Shown piece after piece: positions 1-7,961 of a stretch of 64,000 bases of DNA. Numbering within the stretch: position 1 is the stretch's first letter; each line of letters opens with the position of its first letter. The stretch lies in the NCBI GenBank assembly GCA_947503305.1, contig CANNDF010000001.1, positions 1,054,001 through 1,118,000 of the forward strand, given 5' to 3'. A program made the position numbers and the translations under genes. The notes beneath the pieces are model-generated. The model was not told the origin of the DNA, did not search any database, and was given only the letters and a program-made list of their open reading frames with translations. Source of the DNA: an uncultured Dokdonia sp. (GTDB lineage Bacteria; Bacteroidota; Bacteroidia; Flavobacteriales; Flavobacteriaceae).

Positions 1-2
1 AG

Positions 3-257
3 GCTGCAAATACTGCAGGACAAGCTGTTAATGAAGCTGCAAACACAGCAGGAGAAGCTGTGAATGAAGCTGCCAATGCTGCAGGAGAAGCCGTGAATGA
101 AGCTGCAAATGCTGCAGGTGAAGCTGTAGATGGGATAAAAGAGAAAGCTGGTGAAGCTGCTGAGAAAGCTGGAGAAGCTGTAAAGGAGGCTACAGATGAT
201 GCTGCAAACAAAATAAAAGAAGGTGCAGACAAGGTAAAAGCAGCTGTAGATCATTAA
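3..257 (+). CDS. C-terminal part of an Ala/Glu-rich helical-repeat protein (5' end outside window)
   Basis: The frame is open from the window edge to a TAA, so only the C-terminus (about 84 residues) is visible. It consists of near-identical 11-residue units of the type NEAANAAGEAV, then a Lys/Glu/Ala tail. An 11-residue Ala/Glu/Lys periodicity is typical of amphipathic helices in LEA-like or apolipoprotein-like proteins and of small Bacteroidota stress or envelope proteins. No catalytic motif is present and the N-terminus (signal or lipoprotein peptide) cannot be seen. An internal GTG at 60 could be called as a start but only truncates the repeat array. Function unknown; a stress or envelope role is inference. 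Confidence 0.7.
   Translation, partial: AANTAGQAVNEAANTAGEAVNEAANAAGEAVNEAANAAGEAVDGIKEKAGEAAEKAGEAVKEATDDAANKIKEGADKVKAAVDH
30..128 (+). repeat. Three tandem 33-bp coding repeats
   Basis: Three consecutive 33-bp units (30-62, 63-95, 96-128) each encode NEAANxAGEAV, and a further partial unit lies to the left at the window edge. Arrays like this can change unit number by slippage or recombination. Confidence 0.85.
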
Positions 258-278
258 GATTATACTTACCTAAAAGTA

Positions 279-304
279 AAACGCGGCATTTGCCGCGTTT
301 TTTA
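279..304 (+). terminator. Rho-independent terminator of the helical-repeat gene
   Basis: The inverted repeat AAACGCGGCA / TGCCGCGTTT (279-288 and 291-300) is followed by a T-run, 22 nt after the stop codon. Confidence 0.9.
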
Positions 305-327
305 TTAATATATAATAATGTAACCTA

Positions 328-1215
328 TTATTCTGGCAATACAGCACTAGAAGCAGTTACTTGACGATCTATTTTTCTAAGTAAACCTTGTAAAACCTTA
401 CCAGGTCCAACTTCAATAAAGTTAGTACCTCCATCTGAAATCATTTGTTGCATACTCTGTGTCCACTTTACAGGTGCAGTTAATTGTGCCATTAGATTTT
501 CTTTAATGACTGAAGGATCTGTTACAGCCGTTGTCGATACATTTTGATAAATAGGACATGTCGGTGTATTAAAATTTGTATTTTCTATGGCTGCTGCAAG
601 TTCTTCACGAGCAGGTTCCATAAGCGGTGAGTGGAAAGCACCTCCTACAGGAAGTACTAGTGCGCGTCTGGCTCCTTTTTCTTTCATAGTTTCACAGGCA
701 GCTTCTATGGCATCTATTTCTCCTGAAATAACTAACTGCCCTGGGCAGTTATAATTTGCTGCAACGACAATTCCAGGAGTATTTGTACATACATCTTCTA
801 CTATTTGATCTTCAAGTCCCAATACTGCAGCCATTGTAGACGGTTGGAATTCACACGCTTTTTGCATGGCCAGTGCACGTTGAGATACAAGTTTAAGTCC
901 GTCCTCAAAATTTAATGTACCATTTGCAACTAGAGCACTTAATTCTCCTAAGGAATGTCCCGCAACCATATCTGGTTGGAAAGTATCTCCAAGTACTTTG
1001 CTTAAGATTACAGAATGCAAAAATATGGCAGGTTGTGTCACTTTTGTTTGTTTCAGAGCTTCTGCGTCACCTTCAAACATAATATCTGTAATACTAAATC
1101 CTAAAATATCATTTGCCTTATTAAATAAATCCTGAGCGAGTCCAGAAGCCTCAAAAAGATCAAGCCCCATTCCAGAAAATTGGGCACCTTGCCCTGGAAA
1201 AATATATGCGTTCAT
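328..1215 (-). CDS. fabD: Malonyl-CoA:ACP transacylase
   Basis: Transfers malonyl from CoA to acyl carrier protein, supplying extender units to type II fatty acid synthesis in the cytoplasm. The 295-residue protein opens with the family N-terminus YIFPGQGAQFSGMG and carries the GHSLGE nucleophile motif (Ser88) and the later AFHSPLM active-site histidine segment. The frame stays open 26 codons further upstream, but that extension is hydrophobic and atypical, so the ATG at 1215 directly before the conserved motif is preferred. A TATTTTTG box lies about 30 nt upstream. It is downstream of folA on the same strand with a 110-bp gap, so probably has its own promoter. Confidence 0.95.
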   Translation of the reverse strand: MNAYIFPGQGAQFSGMGLDLFEASGLAQDLFNKANDILGFSITDIMFEGDAEALKQTKVTQPAIFLHSVILSKVLGDTFQPDMVAGHSLGELSALVANGTLNFEDGLKLVSQRALAMQKACEFQPSTMAAVLGLEDQIVEDVCTNTPGIVVAANYNCPGQLVISGEIDAIEAACETMKEKGARRALVLPVGGAFHSPLMEPAREELAAAIENTNFNTPTCPIYQNVSTTAVTDPSVIKENLMAQLTAPVKWTQSMQQMISDGGTNFIEVGPGKVLQGLLRKIDRQVTASSAVLPE

Positions 1216-1245
1216 TCGAGTTGGTTTTAAGTTGAATCTTGAATG

Positions 1246-1253
1246 CAAAAATA
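1246..1253 (-). promoter_or_regulatory. Bacteroidota -7 box of fabD
   Basis: On the minus strand this reads TATTTTTG, matching the TAnnTTTG consensus, 30 nt before the chosen fabD start. No clear -33 TTTG was found at the ideal distance. Confidence 0.45.
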
Positions 1254-1325
1254 CAATAATCTGTAAGGAGTATCCTAACACAGATATAAACAAGTGATAA
1301 TCACAAAAGTTATTCTACACACTTT

Positions 1326-1808
1326 TTACTTTTTCTTCCATGTTTCATAGGTAAACGCGTACTTATGCCTATCATCTTTATCATGAAATGTAGAGGTTAT
1401 AAGTTCCCACACCGAGAGGTCTATATTTGGGAAAAAAGCATCTGCGTCAAAAGTTCCATGTACTCGAGTGAGTTCTATGTGTGTGGCATATGCTAGTCCT
1501 ATTTTATAAATCTCTCCTCCACCTATAATATAGGTGTTGGGATCATCTTTTGCATATGTAAGAGCGTCTTCCATAGTATGAACAACAATGACACCTTCAG
1601 GATGATAATTTGTATTACGAGTAATTACAATATGTGTACGGTTAGGCAGGGGTTTTGGGAATGATTCCCAGGTTTTTCTTCCCATTATAATATGATGCCC
1701 TGTTGTAAGCGTTTTAAAACGTTTAAAATCATCTGGTAAGTACCATACTAGGTCATTATCTTTTCCCAAGGCATTATTTTCTGCTGCTGCTGCAATCATT
1801 GTAATCAT
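1326..1808 (-). CDS. folA: Dihydrofolate reductase
   Basis: NADPH-dependent reduction of dihydrofolate to tetrahydrofolate, needed to recycle folate after thymidylate synthase (thyA lies about 5 kb away on the same strand). The 160-residue length is standard. Visible motifs are the N-terminal AAAAENNALGKDNDLVWYLPDD with the catalytic acid (Asp in LPDDFKRF), IIMGRKTWESF (NADPH site) and IIGGGEIY. The start at 1808 overlaps the stop of the preceding 2TM gene by 4 nt (ATGA type), indicating translational coupling. An ATG three codons later would give an equally plausible N-terminus. Confidence 0.97.
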   Translation of the reverse strand: MITMIAAAAENNALGKDNDLVWYLPDDFKRFKTLTTGHHIIMGRKTWESFPKPLPNRTHIVITRNTNYHPEGVIVVHTMEDALTYAKDDPNTYIIGGGEIYKIGLAYATHIELTRVHGTFDADAFFPNIDLSVWELITSTFHDKDDRHKYAFTYETWKKK

Positions 1809-2251
1809 AGGGGAGAATTGGGGTCTGTAGGTGTTATTGGTTCTGAGTTGGTGAGTGGATTTTTTTTTTCAGGTAGGGGATAGTCCATGGCTACCTTTTC
1901 TTCTAAATGTGCAATCCTATCTTTTTGTTTTTTTACTAATTTTTCAAGTTGCGCATTCTCCCATTGTTTATTCATAAAATTGCCTAAGAAGACTACGTTT
2001 ATGAGATGTACGAGGAAGAAAAATGTCCATAAAAGGATAGCCCATACAAACCAATCTACGTCAAAAAGAGTGTATGCTTTCCCAAATCCCAGTACAAGAT
2101 TAATTACAATAAGAAGTATAGCACCAGCTAAGAAAAGTACAAAATGGCGATACAGTTTTTTTTTCTGCCGTATTCGTGCTTGTGCATTTTCAAAGAGTTC
2201 CTTTTGCTCAGGATCTATTATAGGTGTTGTTTTTTTTGAGAATATACCCAT
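1805..2251 (-). CDS. 2TM domain-containing membrane protein
   Basis: A 148-residue protein starting MGIFSKK. A basic amphipathic stretch (EQKELFENAQARIRQKKKLY) is followed by two hydrophobic helices (about residues 38-58 and 68-90) and a C-terminal coiled-coil-like segment with a Pro-rich tail. This matches the 2TM domain family common in Flavobacteria. The reading frame continues 37 codons upstream, but that part looks like non-coding sequence of the divergent promoter region, so the ATG at 2251 is chosen. Its stop overlaps the folA start, so the two are probably one transcript. Function unknown. Confidence 0.8.
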   Translation of the reverse strand: MGIFSKKTTPIIDPEQKELFENAQARIRQKKKLYRHFVLFLAGAILLIVINLVLGFGKAYTLFDVDWFVWAILLWTFFFLVHLINVVFLGNFMNKQWENAQLEKLVKKQKDRIAHLEEKVAMDYPLPEKKNPLTNSEPITPTDPNSPL

Positions 2252-2309
2252 TTGTACGACCTTTATATAATCGTATAAAATTACTGTTTTTAACCCGTAT
2301 TCAAAAGCT

Positions 2310-3380
2310 ATGTCTGGATATAAAAAATACTTTCCTCTTACAAAGCAATATGTATATCTCAATACACCAGCTTCTGGTTTATTGTCTGCTCCTGTATTGG
2401 ATTACAGACAGGAGCATGATCTGGATTTTTTTATACAAGGGAGTATTTTAAAAGACAAACAAGGAGCTATTTTAAATAGTATTCGTGAGAAAGTAGGTGA
2501 GTTATTTTCTTGCGCTCCTAATCGTGTAGCTCTCGTTCCTAATTTCTCTTATGGTTTTAATACGCTGTTAGATGGAATATCAACCCCTAAGAAGGTGCTT
2601 TTATTGAAACAAGATTATCCATCAGTAAATTGGCCTTTTATATCTCGTGATTTTAATATTACCTATGTTCAAATTGATGCTAAACTTGAGGAGCATATAG
2701 AGGCTGCTTTCGCGAAAGCGCAACCCGATATATTTGCATTTTCAGTAGTACAATGGATCAATGGGATTAAGATTGATCTGGCATTTTTAAAACAATTAAA
2801 AACCAAATATCCAGATACGTTATTCTTTGCAGATGGCACACAATATCTAGGTTCTGAGTCTTTTGATTTTGATACTTCTGGGCTAGATGTTATAGGTGCA
2901 AGTTCGTATAAATGGTTAAATGCGGGTTATGGGAATGGGATATATCTATTTAAAGAATCTGTAGCTCAAAAAGTAGCACCTAGGACTACAGGCTTTAACT
3001 CATTACAAGGAAAATATAAACCTCATGAAGGAAATTTTATAGGTCGTTTTGAACCAGGACATCAAGATACGTTGAACTATGGAAGCCTAGGTGTTGCAAT
3101 AGATTTGATTAATGAGATTGGGATAGAGACGATAGATACACATATAAAGCAACTAGCTTCAAAAGCTAAGAAAGCGTTTATAGAACGGGATTTATTGGAA
3201 AAGAGTATTGTATCCAGAAAAGAACATTCGTCTATCTTTAATATTAAAGGTGATCAATCGTTGATAGATCTCTTATATGAAAAAGGGATCATATGTATGG
3301 CAAGAGGAGAAGGAATACGTATAGGGTTCCATTATTTTAATACTGAAGAAGATTTGGAGGCTTTACTCGACGTTTTATGA
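2310..3380 (+). CDS. Class-V aminotransferase-fold PLP-dependent enzyme
   Basis: A 356-residue cytoplasmic PLP enzyme of the cysteine desulfurase / kynureninase-like fold. The N-terminus (KYFPLTKQYVYLNTPASGL) is the usual substrate-gate segment, and the probable PLP lysine is Lys201 in GASSYKWLNAGYG. The sequence does not show the Cys loop of a true IscS/SufS desulfurase. Substrate is not evident. Because egtB and egtD lie 2 kb away, an EgtE-like C-S lyase is a possible role, but that is only proximity-based inference. The coding sequence contains one copy of the genome palindrome (2706-2719), translated in frame as AFAKA. Confidence 0.85.
   Translation: MSGYKKYFPLTKQYVYLNTPASGLLSAPVLDYRQEHDLDFFIQGSILKDKQGAILNSIREKVGELFSCAPNRVALVPNFSYGFNTLLDGISTPKKVLLLKQDYPSVNWPFISRDFNITYVQIDAKLEEHIEAAFAKAQPDIFAFSVVQWINGIKIDLAFLKQLKTKYPDTLFFADGTQYLGSESFDFDTSGLDVIGASSYKWLNAGYGNGIYLFKESVAQKVAPRTTGFNSLQGKYKPHEGNFIGRFEPGHQDTLNYGSLGVAIDLINEIGIETIDTHIKQLASKAKKAFIERDLLEKSIVSRKEHSSIFNIKGDQSLIDLLYEKGIICMARGEGIRIGFHYFNTEEDLEALLDVL
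2706..2719. repeat. Palindrome GCTTTCGCGAAAGC, copy 1 (coding)
   Basis: Perfect 14-bp palindrome inside the aminotransferase gene, in frame as Ala-Phe-Ala-Lys-Ala. Member of the dispersed family described in the findings. Confidence 0.9.
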
Positions 3381-3579
3381 CTTTTTTTTAAGGAATTTAT
3401 CATTTTAAAGCCATAAATAAGGTAATTTGTTATCAATGATTTAGCTTATTTGTACAGTATATCAAAAATTGAAAACGTTTGCGTTTTAAGCTATTACAAA
3501 TTATAAGGGGGTAATTTTAAGATATTGTGAAAAATCACGTTAAATGTTTGATAGTGTGATTTTTATATAGGGTTGTTAT

Positions 3580-3587
3580 TATATTTG
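3580..3587 (+). promoter_or_regulatory. Candidate -7 box (TATATTTG) of the glycogen-binding-like gene
   Basis: TATATTTG matches TAnnTTTG and lies 26 nt before the ATG at 3613. A TTTG at 3547-3550 is further upstream than the ideal -33 spacing. Confidence 0.4.
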
Positions 3588-3612
3588 ACCTTTATTATAA
3601 AATAGTATAATT

Positions 3613-3906
3613 ATGCCACTTACAAAGAAATATTTAAAATCAAAACCTGTATGTAAAGTAACCTTTACAGTACCTGCTGCCGAAGCTAACACTGTTGTTG
3701 TTGCTGGTGATTTTAATGATTGGAATACGACAGCAGAATTAAAGAAATTAAAGAATGGTACATTCAAAGGGACTTTTGACATTCCTGTCGAAAATTCATA
3801 TGAATTCCGTTATGTTGTTGATGGTCAATGGACCAATGAAGAAGAAGCAGATCGTTTCCAATGGAATGAGTATGCTGCTACAGAAAATAGCGTATTAGAC
3901 ATATAA
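3613..3906 (+). CDS. Isoamylase early-set / CBM48-like single-domain protein
   Basis: A 97-residue protein that is essentially one immunoglobulin-like early-set domain. The hallmark VVVAGDFNDWN and the later YEFRYVVDGQW are the conserved strands of the glycogen-binding (AMPK-beta / isoamylase N-terminal) fold. There is no signal peptide and no catalytic domain, so it probably acts as a cytoplasmic carbohydrate-sensing or binding module. Such stand-alone proteins are common in Flavobacteria but their partner is unknown. Own promoter box upstream and own terminator downstream suggest a monocistronic unit. Confidence 0.85.
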   Translation: MPLTKKYLKSKPVCKVTFTVPAAEANTVVVAGDFNDWNTTAELKKLKNGTFKGTFDIPVENSYEFRYVVDGQWTNEEEADRFQWNEYAATENSVLDI

Positions 3907-3934
3907 TTAGTAAAAGGGTACTAATTTTGGTAGG

Positions 3935-3971
3935 ACTGTTCTTTACAACTATGTAAAGAACAGTTTTTTTT
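3935..3971 (+). terminator. Rho-independent terminator
   Basis: ACTGTTCTTTAC (3935-3946) pairs with GTAAAGAACAGT (3953-3964), a 12-bp stem followed by a run of T. It ends the early-set domain gene. Confidence 0.92.
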
Positions 3972-3985
3972 GAGGTATTACTGAT

Positions 3986-4267
3986 TTATTCTACAACCTC
4001 GACTCCTTTCCAAAAAGCTACGCGATTTTTTATGCTTTTTGCAAGCTCACTTACTTCAGGATAAAACCAAGCAGCATCTGTATTTTGTTTTCCATTTACA
4101 TCTAGTGTATAGTAATGAGCTTCTCCTTTCCATGGGCAGGTAGAATGTAATGTACTTGACTTATAATATTCTTTTAGTATACTGTCATGAGGAAAGTAAT
4201 GATTTCCTTCAATAACTATAGTGTCATCACTCTCTGCAATAACGGTATTGTTCCAAATAGCTTTCAT
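3986..4267 (-). CDS. DUF427 domain protein
   Basis: A 93-residue protein matching the DUF427 family: N-terminal KAIWNNTVIAES and the strongly conserved HSTCPWKGEAHYYTL block, followed by AAWFYPEVSELAKSIKNRVAFWKGVEV. Family members are small cytoplasmic proteins without an established reaction. It lies 42 bp downstream of egtD on the same strand, so it is probably the last gene of the egtB-egtD transcript; whether it takes part in ergothioneine chemistry is unknown. Confidence 0.88.
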   Translation of the reverse strand: MKAIWNNTVIAESDDTIVIEGNHYFPHDSILKEYYKSSTLHSTCPWKGEAHYYTLDVNGKQNTDAAWFYPEVSELAKSIKNRVAFWKGVEVVE

Positions 4268-4309
4268 TGTTTTTTGCGCTTTATTAATACTGTAGGATTA
4301 TATCTGGGA

Positions 4310-5275
4310 TTATCTTTTGGCAAACAGATAGTTTTTATAGTATTGATTGCTGTCGGTATACTGATTTATAATTTTTAATCCTGCTTCTTCTGCAAGCCAG
4401 CTTACGACATCGTCATCATATTTTTGACTTATTTCTGTGTGTATAGTCTCCCAAGGAGAAAAATGGATATTTAATTGAAGTTTATTGATATGGACTTCTT
4501 GTTCGGTTTTACTCACAAGATAGCTTTTTGCTGTGCCACTTTCTGGGTCATATACTTCCCAGTGCAAGAATTGATCTACATTAAAGTTTGCCTCCAACTC
4601 ACGATTAATACGGTGCAAAATGTTTTTATTGAAAGCAGCAGTAATTCCTTCAGGATCATTATAGGCGTTGAGAATAGTTTGTGGATTCTTCTTTTGATCA
4701 AATCCCATAAACAATACATCGTCTGTATTCATTCCTTTTTGAATATTTGCTAAGAATTGTATCGCTTTTTGATGAAGAAGGTTCCCTATATTAGATCCTA
4801 AAACCATAATCACTTTTTTTCGAGAGTTATAGTTTACTAGTCCTTCCAAGACTTCAAAGTAAGTTCCTTGCTGGGGTTTGATTTTTACACCAGGGATTTC
4901 TCTTTCCACACTTTCTTTTAGTCCATCGAGTACATTCTGACTTATATCTATAGGTAGGTATGTAAAGTCAATTCCTTTTTCTGAAAAATAGTTTAATAGA
5001 ATTTTGGTTTTTTTACCATCTCCTGCACCTAGCTCAATAAGATCAAACCCTTGATTTCCATAAAAGGCATTACAGATTTCTTCTTTTTGAGTAGAAAATA
5101 TCTCAAACTCTGCATCGGTTAGGTAGTAGGTAGGCATTGCCATAATATCTTGGAATAGCTTGTCTCCTTTTTCATCATAAAAATATTTTGATGATAATGA
5201 TTTGGGAAAAGAAGTAAGTCCTTGTGCTACTTCTTTTTCAAATGCAGATGTATAGTGTGTTATTTTTGTTGTCAT
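4310..5275 (-). CDS. egtD: L-histidine N-alpha-methyltransferase, ergothioneine biosynthesis
   Basis: SAM-dependent trimethylation of histidine to hercynine, the first step of ergothioneine synthesis. The 321-residue length matches EgtD. The N-terminal SSKYFYDEKGDKLFQDIMAMPTYYLTDAE block is family-typical, the SAM-binding motif is ELGAGDGKKT (81-90), and GSNIGN and FLHWEVYDPE follow. It starts 24 bp after egtB and the two form an operon. Bacteroidota EgtD and EgtB are usually adjacent in this way. Confidence 0.94.
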   Translation of the reverse strand: MTTKITHYTSAFEKEVAQGLTSFPKSLSSKYFYDEKGDKLFQDIMAMPTYYLTDAEFEIFSTQKEEICNAFYGNQGFDLIELGAGDGKKTKILLNYFSEKGIDFTYLPIDISQNVLDGLKESVEREIPGVKIKPQQGTYFEVLEGLVNYNSRKKVIMVLGSNIGNLLHQKAIQFLANIQKGMNTDDVLFMGFDQKKNPQTILNAYNDPEGITAAFNKNILHRINRELEANFNVDQFLHWEVYDPESGTAKSYLVSKTEQEVHINKLQLNIHFSPWETIHTEISQKYDDDVVSWLAEEAGLKIINQYTDSNQYYKNYLFAKR

Positions 5276-5299
5276 TTTTTTAAGTTGTAAGTGAGGGGT

Positions 5300-6475
5300 T
5301 TATTTTGCAAGTCGGATGCCTGTATACTGCCATCGTAATCCAGTCTGGAAGAAGTTACGATAGGTTGCTCTTGTATGTTTTTTTGGAGTAGCAATAGATC
5401 CTCCTCGTAATACTTTTTGATTTACCATAAACTTTCCGTTATACTCGCCTAGGGCTCCAGCTTCTTTAGTATATCCTGGATAGGGGAGGTATGCGCTCTC
5501 TGTCCATTCCCATCGTTGTCCCCAATCAAAATGTTCTTGAGCGGCTTCCCATTCGAATTCTGTAGGAAGTCGCATATCTCGCCATTGCGCATATGCAAAT
5601 GCTTCATAGTAGGATATATGGGTGAGAGGAGCATCAGGATCTACTTTTTGTAATCCTTTAAGTGTATATTGATGCCATTCTCCATCTATGAGATGCCAAT
5701 ATAAGGGGGCTTTAATTTGTTGAGTTTGTATCCAATCCCAGCCTTCTGCATGCCATAATAAAGTTTTAGAATATCCTCCTGCTTCTATAAAAGCGATATA
5801 CTCGCCATTTGTTACTAAGCGATTTGAGATTTCAAAATCATGGATATATACTTTGTGTCTTCCCTGCTCATTATCATAGCAAAATCCATTTCCGTTATAC
5901 CCTATTTCATAGATGCCTTCTGGAAAGGAAATCCATGATTGAGCGGTATTATTAATTTGATTTTCGAGATCTTGATGACTACTCGTACGGGTATCATATA
6001 TGGGCATTAAAGGGTTATTCCCTAGAATGTATTTGATATCAGTAAGGAGTAATTCCTGATGTTGTTTTTCATGATGTATGCCTATGGTTACTAGTTTGTT
6101 AATTTCTAAATCTTTTGATTCTTCTAGTAATTCAATAAGGTGCTCGGTTACATAGTTACGGTATGCATATACTTGTTCTACCGTAGGTCTCGATAGATTT
6201 CCGCGATCTGTACGAACAACACGTTTGCCTACGCTTTCATAATAACTATTAAAGACAAATGCAAAATCATCACTGAAAAGCACATACCCCTTTTTATGGT
6301 GTTTTAAAATGAATTCTTCAAAAAACCAAGTCGTATGTCCCAAATGCCATTTAGGAGGAGATACATCTACTATAGGTTGTACAACATAGTCTTCTATTTG
6401 AAGTGGTGCGCATATAGTTTCGGTATGCACTCGAGTTTCTTTAAAAAAATCGAGGAGGGTTTGCGTAGCGATCAT
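5300..6475 (-). CDS. egtB: Ergothioneine biosynthesis non-heme iron sulfoxide synthase
   Basis: Couples hercynine to a thiol donor (cysteine or gamma-glutamylcysteine) with O2. The 391-residue protein has an N-terminal DinB-like helical domain with the iron-ligand pattern (His47 in HLGHTTWFFEE and the HxxxH of HHEKQHQE, about 135-139) and a C-terminal formylglycine-generating-enzyme / C-type lectin fold (EWEAAQEHFDWGQRWEWTES to GIRLAK). The start codon sits immediately after the T-run of an upstream terminator, so expression would need read-through or a very short leader. No egtA or egtC homologue is in the window. Confidence 0.93.
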   Translation of the reverse strand: MIATQTLLDFFKETRVHTETICAPLQIEDYVVQPIVDVSPPKWHLGHTTWFFEEFILKHHKKGYVLFSDDFAFVFNSYYESVGKRVVRTDRGNLSRPTVEQVYAYRNYVTEHLIELLEESKDLEINKLVTIGIHHEKQHQELLLTDIKYILGNNPLMPIYDTRTSSHQDLENQINNTAQSWISFPEGIYEIGYNGNGFCYDNEQGRHKVYIHDFEISNRLVTNGEYIAFIEAGGYSKTLLWHAEGWDWIQTQQIKAPLYWHLIDGEWHQYTLKGLQKVDPDAPLTHISYYEAFAYAQWRDMRLPTEFEWEAAQEHFDWGQRWEWTESAYLPYPGYTKEAGALGEYNGKFMVNQKVLRGGSIATPKKHTRATYRNFFQTGLRWQYTGIRLAK

Positions 6476-6478
6476 AAT

Positions 6479-6508
6479 AAAAAAGAGTGACCATTTTTAT
6501 GATCACTC
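6479..6508 (-). terminator. Terminator of the thyA / TonB-C-like unit, abutting egtB
   Basis: On the minus strand GAGTGATCAT and ATGGTCACTC form a 10-bp stem (one G-U) around AAAA, followed by a T-run that runs directly into the egtB start codon. Confidence 0.8.
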
Positions 6509-6561
6509 TCAAAGTTACAAATTTTATGCTTTCACAAAAGCATATACACGTTAACGAGAAG

Positions 6562-6969
6562 TTAAAACGTAAATGGTAATTTAAATTTACGTACTTCCGG
6601 CTTTCCTCCTGTATGCCCGGGTTTTACTTCTGGCATAGATAGGATTTTACGTTTGATCTCTGCTTGAAGATCTTTAGAACCACCTTCCATTTTCTTTATT
6701 TCTGGTTTTCCTTTAGTATTAATGATCATATCTACTACGACACGGGTTCCTTTTTTATGGTTTGCTGGAAATTTAAAACCACGTATTACATGGTTTGCCA
6801 GTTTCTGTCTAAAGCAATTATTTTTTTGATTTACTGAGCCATTACATCCTGGCCATGTAGGAGGTACTTGTTTAATTGTTAAGGTAGTTGTTCTTTTCAT
6901 AGAAACTCCTTCCTGTGCAAATGTGATACCTCCCGAAAGGAATAAAAGAATGAGAATTAACTTCTTCAT
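6562..6969 (-). CDS. Secreted TonB C-terminal-like protein
   Basis: A 135-residue exported protein: signal peptide of about 18 residues ending FAQ, then a domain with PPTWPGCNGS and a second Cys (NNCF) followed by KFPANHKKGTRVVVDMIINTKGKPEI. The PGC...CF pair and the strand pattern resemble the C-terminal domains annotated as energy transducer TonB in Flavobacteria, but there is no TonB-type N-terminal anchor or proline linker. It probably acts in the periplasm, possibly with a disulfide. It lies 17 bp after thyA and is followed by a terminator, so the two are cotranscribed. Confidence 0.65.
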   Translation of the reverse strand: MKKLILILLFLSGGITFAQEGVSMKRTTTLTIKQVPPTWPGCNGSVNQKNNCFRQKLANHVIRGFKFPANHKKGTRVVVDMIINTKGKPEIKKMEGGSKDLQAEIKRKILSMPEVKPGHTGGKPEVRKFKLPFTF

Positions 6970-6986
6970 ATATTGATTTTTAGTAA

Positions 6987-7811
6987 TTAAACCGCAACTA
7001 CTCCTTTAATATGAGGATGCGGATTATAGTTTTCTAAAGTAAAGTCTGCAAATTTGAAGCCAAAAATGTCTTTTACTTCAGGATTTATTTTTAAAGTGGG
7101 CAAAGTACGGAATTCTCTAGACAATTGTAGCTCGACTTGTTCCATATGATTGTTATATATATGAGCATCTCCAAAGGTATGTATAAAGTCTCCAGCTTCA
7201 TATCCACATACTTGTGCCATCATCATTGTAAGTAAGGCATAACTTGCAATATTGAAAGGGACCCCTAGAAAAATATCTGCACTTCGTTGATAGAGTTGAC
7301 AGCTCAATTTTCCATCGGCTACATAAAATTGGAAAAAGGCATGACATGGGGGTAATGCAGCTTTTCCATTTGCCACATTTTCAGAAAAAGACTTTGTTGT
7401 GTCTGGTAGTACGCCTGGATTCCATGCACTTACGAGCATTCGACGACTATTAGGATTGGTTTTGAGAGTTTGAACTATCTCTTTTATTTGGTCGATTTCT
7501 TCTCCATTCCAACTACGCCATTGGTGCCCATATACAGGGCCTAAATCTCCATTTTCATCGGCCCATTCATTCCAGATACGCACGCCATTTTCTTGTAGAT
7601 AACTTACATTAGTATCTCCATTCAAAAACCAAAGTAATTCATAAATAATAGATTTTAAATGAAGTTTTTTTGTGGTTACCATTGGAAAACCTTCAGAGAG
7701 GTCAAATCGCATTTGATATCCAAAAACACTTTTGGTACCTGTTCCTGTACGGTCTCCTTTTTGATTTCCGTTTTCTAAAACGTGGCGTATAAGATCATGA
7801 TATTGTTTCAT
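6987..7811 (-). CDS. thyA: Thymidylate synthase
   Basis: Converts dUMP to dTMP with methylene-tetrahydrofolate, producing dihydrofolate that FolA recycles. The protein is 274 residues. The catalytic Cys156 lies in [13 protein letters not shown], and the dUMP-binding [23 protein letters not shown] and C-terminal [14 protein letters not shown] are present. The N-terminal [11 protein letters not shown] phosphate-binding loop is intact. A copy of the genome palindrome lies 41 bp upstream of the start. Confidence 0.98.
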   Translation of the reverse strand: MKQYHDLIRHVLENGNQKGDRTGTGTKSVFGYQMRFDLSEGFPMVTTKKLHLKSIIYELLWFLNGDTNVSYLQENGVRIWNEWADENGDLGPVYGHQWRSWNGEEIDQIKEIVQTLKTNPNSRRMLVSAWNPGVLPDTTKSFSENVANGKAALPPCHAFFQFYVADGKLSCQLYQRSADIFLGVPFNIASYALLTMMMAQVCGYEAGDFIHTFGDAHIYNNHMEQVELQLSREFRTLPTLKINPEVKDIFGFKFADFTLENYNPHPHIKGVVAV

Positions 7812-7851
7812 AGGAATGTCTCTTTATCGAGACTTTTTTTATGTTTTTTAC

Positions 7852-7865
7852 GCTTTCGCGAAAGC
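7852..7865. repeat. Palindrome GCTTTCGCGAAAGC, copy 2 (intergenic)
   Basis: Perfect 14-bp palindrome, extended as TACGCTTTCGCGAAAGCATA, between thyA and the prolyl oligopeptidase terminator. Confidence 0.9.
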
Positions 7866-7895
7866 ATACTACTACTCTTTTTAAAAAGTGGTGTA

Positions 7896-7931
7896 AAATA
7901 AAAATACCTTCCGTTTTATACAACGAAAGGT
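7896..7931 (-). terminator. Terminator of the precursor / prolyl oligopeptidase unit
   Basis: The minus-strand stem ACCTTTCGTT / AACGGAAGGT (7922-7931 and 7906-7915, one U-G pair) is followed by ATTTTTATTTT, about 30 nt after the peptidase stop. Confidence 0.8.
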
Positions 7932-7961
7932 GATTGGATTTATGATGAAGTTGTTAACGAT

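Noticed and set aside
1216-1293. 26-codon extension of FabD
   Set aside because: Precedes the conserved YIFPGQGAQ start, covers the probable promoter box and does not resemble the family.
1887-2270. Open frame opposite the 2TM gene (127 codons)
   Set aside because: Lies wholly antisense to the 2TM gene, is Lys/Phe/Cys-rich with no family features, and has no promoter.
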